Positions 1 through 5,518 of a stretch of 7,552 nt of DNA are shown one piece after another. The position numbers were made by a program, and so were the translations under genes. How positions within the stretch are numbered: position 1 is the stretch's first letter; every line of letters starts with the position of its first letter. A model generated the notes under the pieces. The model worked only from the letters and a program-made list of their open reading frames with translations. It did not search any database and was not told the origin of the DNA. Source of the stretch: an uncultured bacterium (GTDB taxonomy: Bacteria > Acidobacteriota > Thermoanaerobaculia > Multivoradales > JAHEKO01); contig CALILB010000036.1 in the NCBI GenBank assembly GCA_938016625.1, positions 1 through 7,552 of the forward strand, read 5' to 3'.

Positions 1-1473
1 ACCTTCCTCATCGACCTCGAGCGCACCCTTCTCCAGTAGATAGTTGAACTGGGAGATGACCCCCCGGCCGTGAGCCTCGTGCACACCAAACCGGGCCGAG
101 CGGAAGAGACCCGCCACATAGGTGGCTTCCAGGGTGTCGCGCAGCTCGGCGGCAATCTCACCCTTTTCGATCAGGGCAAGGATGTTGTAGATCCCCATGA
201 CATCCGCCTTCGCCTCCTCCAGCGTCGAGTAGAGGTCCTTGAGCTCGAGACGAACCTCGGTGTCGCGGCCATCCAAAGTGATCTTGCCGGGTCCCAGGCC
301 ATGTGAGAGCTCGTGATGGAGACTCTCGGCAAAGAAGGCTTCAAAGGAGGTGGAGTCGACCTGGTCCGCGGCCAGGACCCGGTCGGCAATCGGCACCAGG
401 ATCTTGTCGTATTTGGCCCGTAAGACATTGCGCAGCATCACTTTCTTCGAGCCCTTCTCCTCACGCACCCGTTCGTCGTTGGGGAGGTTGAAGGCCAGGG
501 TCTGGACCCCTGCCTTGCTGTCGCCACCGACATAGATCTCGTCGACAACCCGCATGGGGCTCTCGGTCCCGCGGTCGAAGTTCTTGTGCTCGTCGGCGAT
601 GGGCAGGTTGCGCTCGAGCCATGGCAGCTCGTTCTTGAAGCGATCCAGAGCCGCCGACTCCTCGGGCAGGTTGACGGTCACAAACGCCTCAAAGGCCGCC
701 TTGTAGCCAAACAAGCCATCCTCGTAGGTCTCGTAGGGTCCGATGGTGACCTCCACCGGTGAGTCGAGCTCCATCCAGTCCTTGTCGCTCTCGTAGTAGT
801 CGTCGCTAAAGAAGGCATCGGCCCGTGCCTCGAGGAAGGTCCTGAGCGAATGGTTGCTGGTGAGCTCCGCTGCCCGCCGTAGATGCTCGGCCGCCGGCTC
901 GAGCCACTCGCGATAAGCCACCGAGTAGGGTATGGCCGTAAGGGTGTCTCCCTCCCGCTGGACGACGGTAAAGAGACCCTTCAGGGCCTCGGCATCATCC
1001 GCGTTCTCCTCGACCCAGGCCTCGAGCTCCTCCTTGCTCATGTCGGTCGGGTAGTAGCCGGCCCCGTTCGGGTGGGGCATCGCGCCGATGTAGGGCTCCA
1101 TCTCCGCCAGGCGGTCCCAGGGACCGAAGTTGACCTCGTAGAAGGTCGCCAGCGGGCCGCCGGCAGCAAGCGCCGCCGACCGGAGATCGGGGTTGTCTAC
1201 CCACACCTGGCGCAGAAAGATCTCGTCCATGAGCTGACCGGCCTTGATCAGCTCGACTAGCACCGCCTGCTCCCCTTCCGGCACCCCTGAAAGATCGGCG
1301 GTCATCTCGGTTGGCGCGTAGCGCTCGAGCCGCTCCTCGATATCGGCAGCCACCGGCAGACCTGCCACCTCCATGGTGACGGCAGCGTCCTCCCCGGCAC
1401 CCGGCTGCTCCGCCGGGGCACAGCCGAGGCCGCCCAGCAGAGCCAGACAAACGATTCCTGTCAGGTATCGCAT
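1..1473 (-). CDS. M49-type (DPP III / Nudix-3-like) zinc peptidase lipoprotein, C-terminus cut by window edge
   Basis: Read on the minus strand from ATG at 1473, the frame stays open through 491 codons to base 1; the stop lies outside. An AAAGGAGG ribosome site sits a few bases upstream. The N-terminus (MRYLTGIVCLALLGGLGC) looks like a lipoprotein signal with Cys18 as the probable lipidation site, although the lipobox GLGC is imperfect. Family landmarks are GPYETYED (residues 245-252), a conserved block around FNLPNDERVREEKGSKK, the zinc motif HELSH (387-391) and EEAKAD (419-424), which would supply the third ligand. These match the peptidase M49 fold as found in plant Nudix hydrolase 3 and in bacterial proteins often named Zn-dependent hydrolase. 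The motif is HExxH, not the HExxxH of classical DPP III. Likely role: outer-surface or periplasmic zinc exopeptidase; substrate unknown. It probably has its own promoter, since 322 bp separate it from the upstream gene. Family call is firm; the exact activity is inference. Confidence 0.87.
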   Translation of the reverse strand, partial: MRYLTGIVCLALLGGLGCAPAEQPGAGEDAAVTMEVAGLPVAADIEERLERYAPTEMTADLSGVPEGEQAVLVELIKAGQLMDEIFLRQVWVDNPDLRSAALAAGGPLATFYEVNFGPWDRLAEMEPYIGAMPHPNGAGYYPTDMSKEELEAWVEENADDAEALKGLFTVVQREGDTLTAIPYSVAYREWLEPAAEHLRRAAELTSNHSLRTFLEARADAFFSDDYYESDKDWMELDSPVEVTIGPYETYEDGLFGYKAAFEAFVTVNLPEESAALDRFKNELPWLERNLPIADEHKNFDRGTESPMRVVDEIYVGGDSKAGVQTLAFNLPNDERVREEKGSKKVMLRNVLRAKYDKILVPIADRVLAADQVDSTSFEAFFAESLHHELSHGLGPGKITLDGRDTEVRLELKDLYSTLEEAKADVMGIYNILALIEKGEIAAELRDTLEATYVAGLFRSARFGVHEAHGRGVISQFNYLLEKGALEVDEEG

Positions 1474-1525
1474 CGCTCCTCCTTTCAACAACCAGATCCT
1501 TCCACACCCACGGATGTGCGGCAAC

Positions 1526-1553
1526 GCCGAAGCGGTCGGCCTCCGTGCCGGCC
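1526..1553. repeat. Left arm of a 28-bp imperfect inverted repeat
   Basis: It matches the reverse complement of 1755-1782 at 25 of 28 positions, including an unbroken 17-base block (1537-1553 against 1755-1771). On its own the arm also folds: 1534-1540 pairs with 1547-1553 around a six-base loop, with one G-T wobble. It begins 53 bp upstream of the start codon of the M49-type gene. No target-site duplication is apparent outside the two arms. Confidence 0.8.
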
Positions 1554-1582
1554 GATTCCTCACCGTAGAGGCGGGAGTCCAT

Positions 1583-1613
1583 CCGGGTGGCCCCTGGCCG
1601 GGGGCCGACCCGG
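1583..1613. other. 12-bp GC-rich stem-loop inside the inverted repeat
   Basis: CCGGGTGGCCCC (1583-1594) pairs with GGGGCC (1601-1606) and ACCCGG (1608-1613), leaving a six-base loop (TGGCCG) and a single bulged G at 1607. No T-run follows on either strand, so a classical intrinsic terminator is unlikely. It lies about 110 bp upstream of the M49-type start codon, on the leader side of that gene, so it could be part of a structured leader or of a mobile repeat. Confidence 0.6.
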
Positions 1614-1754
1614 TCTAAGAGGAGTGCAGGTGCGGGCCCCACCGCCAGATCTTCTCCCAGGCCCGCGCCGGCACCCAGGCGGGTCCTCCCGCAGGCACCC
1701 TCGCCACCAACATCCCAGCCTGATCATCGCTGGCGCACATCTGCAGATAAGTAG

Positions 1755-1782
1755 GGCCGGCACGGAGGCCGGCCGTTTCGAC
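1755..1782. repeat. Right arm of the inverted repeat; REP-like hairpin preceded by GTAG
   Basis: This arm is the partner of 1526-1553. Within it GGCCGGC (1755-1761) and GCCGGCC (1768-1774) form a perfect 7-bp stem with a six-base loop. The four bases immediately before it (1751-1754) are GTAG, the head tetranucleotide typical of bacterial REP elements such as the GTAG palindromes of Stenotrophomonas. It starts 14 bp beyond the stop codon of the cytochrome gene, a usual position for REP elements, and could also weakly stop that transcript; no T-tract follows the stem on the minus strand. Confidence 0.65.
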
Positions 1783-1795
1783 GGTTTGGACGAGG

Positions 1796-2809
1796 CTAGC
1801 TCTGGTTCGACTCCCCCAGGCCGTGACTTGTCCCGCAGATCGAACAGGGTGTCGGCGGCTCGGTGTTGCTCACCCGATGGGAGATGGGCTCGAGCGTCTG
1901 CAAGTAGGCAAAGATCGCCCCCAGATCGTCATCGGTCATGTCCTTGAAGTAACCCCAGATCATGATGTCGTTGAGGTCCCGGGCGCTCACCATGCCGGTG
2001 CGCATGACCTCGAAAAAGAGCTCCTCGGTGTAGTAGGGGATCCCCGACGGGTCGGTTGTGAGGTTGGGTGCGGCGACCTTTCCCCACGGTCCCTCCATAA
2101 TCCTGCCGCCGGCCAACATCAACTCCATGATGGGATGGCCCTCGGGTGTCATCGGTGTATGGCACTCGATGCAGTTGCCGATCTGGGTCAAATAGGCGCC
2201 GTAGGCGATCGGGTCCGACCGGTCGGGGGCCGGCACCGGCTCGGTGATCGGCTGGTGTGGAGGGAGCGAGGCCATCACCGGTTCGGGAATCTCGGTGGTG
2301 GGTGGTTGGTTGCGCACCGGGTCGAGCGTGCGGATGTAGGCGATGACCGCCGCCAGATCGTCGTCCGAGAGAGCTCGAAAGAACATGTACGGCATGGCCG
2401 GAAAGAGCCTTCTGCCGTCTCGGCCCACCCCCTCACGGATGGCACGGCCCAGCTCCTCATCGGTCCACTCGCCGATCCCGGTCTCCGGATCCGGAGTGAT
2501 GTTCGATGCCACCACGAGGCCGGGGACGCTGACGTCGGGAAAGACGGCACCGACGCCCCTGCGTCCCGGCAGGGGCGGGAATCCAGGCGCCGACCAATCG
2601 AGCTCCGAGTGGCAGGCCAGACAATGCATCGGTCCTTCCACCAGGTAGCGACCTCGTGCCAGAAGGTCCTCTTCGGTGGTGGCTACGGCCGCGGTGGCCT
2701 CGGCGGCCGGCTCTGCTACCGGCGGGGCGCTCTCCTGGGGCGCACAACCCACGATCAGACTCACGACAAACACGGATGCCAACAACGGCTGGCAACGAAA
2801 CATAGTCAT
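1796..2809 (-). CDS. Dihaem cytochrome c lipoprotein
   Basis: This encodes a 337-residue electron carrier, probably tethered to a membrane and facing the periplasm. The start ATG (2809) has an AAGGAGGA site about five bases upstream. Residues 1-22 form a lipoprotein signal (LIVGC, Cys22), followed by an Ala/Pro/Glu-rich linker to about residue 46. Two class I cytochrome c domains follow, with haem sites CLACH (63-67) and CIECH (213-217). The likely sixth ligands are Met139, in FPAMPY, and Met283, at the equivalent place when the DDDL motifs of the two domains are aligned. The pair resembles cytochrome subunits of membrane sugar/alcohol dehydrogenases, but no dehydrogenase gene is adjacent, so the partner is unknown. 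The tail carries CSICG (322-326) followed by HGLG, a Cys pair without the haem His. The gene runs divergently from the plus-strand operon. The cytochrome assignment is firm; the role is open. Confidence 0.93.
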   Translation of the reverse strand: MTMFRCQPLLASVFVVSLIVGCAPQESAPPVAEPAAEATAAVATTEEDLLARGRYLVEGPMHCLACHSELDWSAPGFPPLPGRRGVGAVFPDVSVPGLVVASNITPDPETGIGEWTDEELGRAIREGVGRDGRRLFPAMPYMFFRALSDDDLAAVIAYIRTLDPVRNQPPTTEIPEPVMASLPPHQPITEPVPAPDRSDPIAYGAYLTQIGNCIECHTPMTPEGHPIMELMLAGGRIMEGPWGKVAAPNLTTDPSGIPYYTEELFFEVMRTGMVSARDLNDIMIWGYFKDMTDDDLGAIFAYLQTLEPISHRVSNTEPPTPCSICGTSHGLGESNQS

Positions 2810-2819
2810 TTTGTCCTCC

Positions 2820-2849
2820 TTGTCAGGCTGTCTGACCCCAACCTATAAC
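2820..2849 (+). promoter_or_regulatory. Putative sigma70-type promoter of the amidohydrolase operon
   Basis: TTGTCA (2820-2825) and TATAAC (2844-2849) are separated by 18 bp, each one mismatch or so from consensus. Transcription would start near 2856 and give a leader of roughly 88 nt before the TTG start at 2944. The -35 abuts the ribosome site of the divergent cytochrome gene, so the two units share a compact control region. Prediction by eye only. Confidence 0.45.
2822..2836. promoter_or_regulatory. Short inverted repeat in the promoter spacer, possible operator
   Basis: GTCAG (2822-2826) and CTGAC (2832-2836) form a 5-bp inverted repeat with a 5-bp spacer, lying between the proposed -35 and -10 and in the leader of the divergent cytochrome gene. 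A regulator binding here could affect both directions. Half-sites this short can occur by chance. Confidence 0.25.
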
Positions 2850-2868
2850 CAACGGTCGCCGGAGACAA
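2842..2868 (-). promoter_or_regulatory. Weak putative promoter of the cytochrome c gene
   Basis: On the minus strand TTGTCT (2868-2863) and TATAGG (2847-2842) are 15 bp apart, shorter than ideal. The -10 overlaps the -10 of the opposite promoter. It would leave a leader of about 25 nt before ATG 2809. Confidence 0.25.
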
Positions 2869-2931
2869 GTCCGCCCCTTGCCCTCCAGGCCGAGCTGGTT
2901 CAAGATCGGGGCACCCGTGAGACGAGCCGGG

Positions 2932-2938
2932 AAGGAGG
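2932..2938 (+). promoter_or_regulatory. Ribosome binding site that fixes the TTG start at 2944
   Basis: AAGGAGG lies five bases before TTG at 2944. The longer reading from TTG at 2878 has no comparable site and would place a charged 22-residue extension ahead of the signal peptide. Confidence 0.75.
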
Positions 2939-2943
2939 GTCCC

Positions 2944-4293
2944 TTGAGACTTTCGAAGCTGTGGATTGCATTCTGCCTATTCGTGTTGCCGGTGTGTGCT
3001 GTTCTGCCCTCGGTTGCTGCCGAGTTGGAGGAGCAAACGGCAGCGGAGACCGATTCTCTGATGGAGATCTACAAGCACCTCCACACCCATCCCGAGCTCT
3101 CCTATCAGGAGAAAGAGACGGCGGCGTTGGTGGCGCGGGAGCTGCGAGAGGTCGGCTTCGAGGTCACCGAGGAGGTGGGCGACTACGGTATCGAGGGCCG
3201 AGTTAGTTATGGGGTGGTGGGAGTGATGAAAAACGGGGCTGGGCCGACGGTCATGGTGCGCACCGACCTCGATGCCCTGCCGATCGAGGAGAAGACCGGC
3301 CTCCCTTACGCCAGCCAGGCTCTGGGAGTCAGCGATCGTGGCGACAAGGTCGCGGTGATGCAGGCCTGTGGTCACGACCTCCACATGACGACCTTTGTCG
3401 GCACGGCGCGGATGCTGGCCCGGATCAAAGACCGGTGGAGCGGGACGTTGGTGATGATCGGCCAGCCGGCCGAGGAACGGGGCGCCGGCGCCAAGGCGAT
3501 GCTGGACGACGGTTTGTTCGAGCGCTTCCCCAAGCCGGAATATGCGCTGGCCTTCCACGCCAATGCCGAGTTGGCGGCCGGTAAGGTGGGAATGCTCTCC
3601 GGCTATGCCCTGGCCAACGTCGACTCGGTCGACATCACCATCCGTGGCCGGGGTGGGCACGGGGCCTACCCACACAAGACCAAGGACCCAGTGACCCTGG
3701 CGGCGCAGGTGATCGTCAACCTGCAGCCCATCGTCAGCCGTCAGGTCTCTCCCTTCGATCCGGCGGTGGTTACCGTCGGCTCGATCCACGGCGGCACCAA
3801 GCACAACATCATCCCCGACGAAGTACACCTCCAGCTGACGGTGCGCTCCTACAAACCGGAGGTGCGAGACCATCTGCTGAGCTCTATCCGGCAGGTGGCC
3901 GAGGACACGGCGCGTGCCGCCGGGTTTACCGACGAGCTCCTCCCGGTGGTGGAGTTGGCAGAAGAGGAGTACACCCCGTCGACCTACAACGATCCCGAGC
4001 TCGTCGAGCGGCTGGCGGGGGTTCTGGGGCGCACACTGGGAGAAGATCGGGTGACCTGGGTCGAGCCGGTGATGGCGGGTGAGGACTTTGCACGTTATGG
4101 CCTCGAGGGGAAGATCCCCATCGCCATCATGTGGCTGGGCGCCGTCGAGCCGGCCAGGGCCGAGGACTACGCTCGGCGTGGTGAGCCGTTGCCGGGGCTC
4201 CACTCGGCCGGATTCACCGTCTTCCCCGAGCCGGCCATCCGCACCGGGGTGACCGCGATGACCGCGGCGGTGCTCGATCTGATGAAGCCCTGA
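2944..4293 (+). CDS. Secreted M20D amidohydrolase / metallocarboxypeptidase
   Basis: From TTG 2944 this gives 449 residues. The start (MRLSKLW, hydrophobic core, SVAA) is a Sec signal peptide probably cut after residue 26, so the enzyme works in the periplasm or outside. The M20D (IAA-amino acid/hippurate hydrolase-like) landmarks are all present: RTDLDALPIEE (106-116), the metal site CGHDLH (142-147), the catalytic PAEE (175-178), His205, the dimerisation domain with GRGGHGAYPH (235-244), HNIIP (287-291), AGEDF (378-382) and the last metal ligand His420 in GLHSAGF. Nothing essential is missing and the length fits the family plus a signal. The reaction is hydrolysis of an amide bond to release an amino acid from an N-acyl amino acid or small peptide; the substrate cannot be read from sequence. 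It is first in an operon with the Gate-domain membrane protein (12 bp downstream) and DPP IV, suggesting peptide scavenging. Confidence 0.92.
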   Translation: MRLSKLWIAFCLFVLPVCAVLPSVAAELEEQTAAETDSLMEIYKHLHTHPELSYQEKETAALVARELREVGFEVTEEVGDYGIEGRVSYGVVGVMKNGAGPTVMVRTDLDALPIEEKTGLPYASQALGVSDRGDKVAVMQACGHDLHMTTFVGTARMLARIKDRWSGTLVMIGQPAEERGAGAKAMLDDGLFERFPKPEYALAFHANAELAAGKVGMLSGYALANVDSVDITIRGRGGHGAYPHKTKDPVTLAAQVIVNLQPIVSRQVSPFDPAVVTVGSIHGGTKHNIIPDEVHLQLTVRSYKPEVRDHLLSSIRQVAEDTARAAGFTDELLPVVELAEEEYTPSTYNDPELVERLAGVLGRTLGEDRVTWVEPVMAGEDFARYGLEGKIPIAIMWLGAVEPARAEDYARRGEPLPGLHSAGFTVFPEPAIRTGVTAMTAAVLDLMKP

Positions 4294-4305
4294 GGGATCG
4301 GACAG

Positions 4306-5499
4306 ATGGCGTTCGGTGTCAAACGAGAAGGTTCAGTCCCGGGTCAGAGCTCGGACAGAAAGATCGTCAAAGCGATCACCACGGAGACCATCGTCGCCCT
4401 GGTCATCGTGAGTGGTGTGTTCGCGTTATTCGCCTGGAAGATGGGTCTTGCCCACATGTTCAAGACCATGATGGGGACGGCTCACGACCTGCTGTTGAAC
4501 ACGGTGCTGTTCTTGATGGCGGTGATCGTTCTCGCCGGTGCCTTCACCGCCTTTATCTCGGAGTTTGGCATCGTCAACATCGCCAACCGACTGCTCTCGC
4601 CGTTGATGAGGCCGCTCTTTGGCCTTCCCGGGGCGACATCCATCGGTGTGGTGGCGACCTATCTGTCGGACAATCCCGCCATCATGCCCCTGGCCGGCGA
4701 CAAGGAGTTCCTCAAGTACCTCAAGAGGTGGCAGCTGACGACGCTTATCAACCTAGGCACTGTCTTTGGCATGGGCTTGATCGTCACGACTTTCATGTTG
4801 GCCCAATCGGCCACGGATCGGCCGCTTGGGAAAGCGGTGCTGTTGGGCAACATTGGGGCGGTACTGGGGGGAATCGTCAGCGTTCGTCTCATGGGCTACT
4901 TTGGCAGGAGAAAGTACGGGGTCGAGGACTATGTCCTCACCGAAGAGGAGGAGGGCTACGACATCCTTCACTTCCGCGAGGTACGCAAGGGCAACGTGGC
5001 CCAGCGGGCCCTCCAGTCGCTGCTGGATGGCGGCGCCCACGGGGTCCAGACCGGCCTCGACATCATGCCCGGCATCCTCATCATCTGCACCATGGTGATG
5101 ATGCTGGCCTATGGGGCCAAGGACGGCGTCTATACCGGTGCCCCCTACGAAGGGGTCGCCTTCTTTCCCTGGATCGGTGAGAAGCTCTCGTTCATCATCG
5201 AGCCCCTCTTCGGTTTTTCGCACCCCGAGGCCATCGCCTTTCCCGTCACTTCGCTTGGATCGGTGGGCGCCGCCTTGGCGCTGGTGCCCAAGTTTCTCGA
5301 CAGCGGCATCATCGGGGTCAAGGAGATCTGTGTCTTTACAGCCATCGGTATGTGTATGGCGGGATTTCTGAGCACCCACGTGGGGATGATGGATGGGATC
5401 AAGGAGCGCGACCTGACCAACGTCGCCATCTTGACCCACTTTGCCGGCGCTCTGAGCGCCGGTGTCTTTGGTCACGTTCTGTTCTTGTTGTTTGGCTGA
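4306..5499 (+). CDS. Gate-domain (nucleoside-recognition-like) polytopic membrane protein, probable transporter
   Basis: The 397-residue product starts at ATG 4306, 12 bp after the preceding stop, with a GAGG site overlapping that stop. It is very hydrophobic. Likely membrane segments are near residues 24-44, 62-84, 144-166, 177-199, 252-271, 309-328, 335-356 and 373-396, some possibly re-entrant. Residues 85-130, with LLSPLMRPLFGLPG and YLSDNPAIMPLA, resemble the Gate domain (PF07670) shared by nucleoside transporters, spore-maturation proteins SpmA/SpmB and YjiG/YjiH. A charged loop (about 200-248) with a TEEEE stretch is probably cytoplasmic. The closest group I recall is the CD0519/CD1768-type membrane protein, whose substrate is not known to me. 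In E. coli, Gate proteins YjiH/YjiG lie beside isoaspartyl dipeptidase, a comparable pairing with a peptidase. Its position between two exported peptide hydrolases makes uptake of their products an attractive but unproven role. Confidence 0.8.
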   Translation: MAFGVKREGSVPGQSSDRKIVKAITTETIVALVIVSGVFALFAWKMGLAHMFKTMMGTAHDLLLNTVLFLMAVIVLAGAFTAFISEFGIVNIANRLLSPLMRPLFGLPGATSIGVVATYLSDNPAIMPLAGDKEFLKYLKRWQLTTLINLGTVFGMGLIVTTFMLAQSATDRPLGKAVLLGNIGAVLGGIVSVRLMGYFGRRKYGVEDYVLTEEEEGYDILHFREVRKGNVAQRALQSLLDGGAHGVQTGLDIMPGILIICTMVMMLAYGAKDGVYTGAPYEGVAFFPWIGEKLSFIIEPLFGFSHPEAIAFPVTSLGSVGAALALVPKFLDSGIIGVKEICVFTAIGMCMAGFLSTHVGMMDGIKERDLTNVAILTHFAGALSAGVFGHVLFLLFG

Positions 5500-5518
5500 G
5501 TACTGGAGGGAGAGATCA

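Larger units (their letters stand above)
1474..1795. other. Hairpin-rich intergenic region between the two minus-strand genes
   Basis: This 322-bp stretch holds no convincing gene; open frames here only continue into the shadows of the neighbouring genes. It does hold structure. A 28-bp imperfect inverted repeat pairs 1526-1553 with 1755-1782. Between the arms lie a 12-bp hairpin (1583-1613), a 7-bp stem (1632-1638 with 1660-1666), a 5-bp stem (1679-1683 with 1688-1692) and a 5-bp stem (1715-1719 with 1729-1733). The short stems could be chance in such GC-rich DNA; the 28-bp and 12-bp ones are harder to dismiss. The promoter of the M49-type gene should lie between about 1480 and 1560 on the minus strand, but only weak matches (TTGCCG, 17 bp, AAGGAT) are visible. 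What the region does is unknown: MITE, REP doublet or structured RNA are candidates. Confidence 0.6.

Noticed and set aside
1804..1814. GGTTCGACTCC, resembling a tRNA T-arm
   Set aside because: The flanking bases do not form a proper T-stem, no acceptor or anticodon arm can be placed, and the bases encode the C-terminus of the cytochrome on the minus strand.
1516..1947. Plus-strand open frame covering the intergenic gap
   Set aside because: It is Arg/Pro-rich, runs into the antisense of the cytochrome gene, has no convincing ribosome site and crosses the inverted repeats.
1823..2848. Plus-strand open frame (341 codons) opposite the cytochrome gene
   Set aside because: The minus strand encodes two CxxCH haem sites, a lipoprotein signal and a good ribosome site; the plus frame is a shadow.
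2878..2943. N-terminal extension of the amidohydrolase from TTG 2878
   Set aside because: It has no ribosome site and would bury the signal peptide behind 22 residues; TTG 2944 with AAGGAGG five bases upstream is better.
2977..4203. Long antisense open frame (408 codons) opposite the amidohydrolase
   Set aside because: The plus-strand frame carries every M20D motif; the antisense product is composition-driven, with no recognisable domain, as is usual in GC-rich genes.
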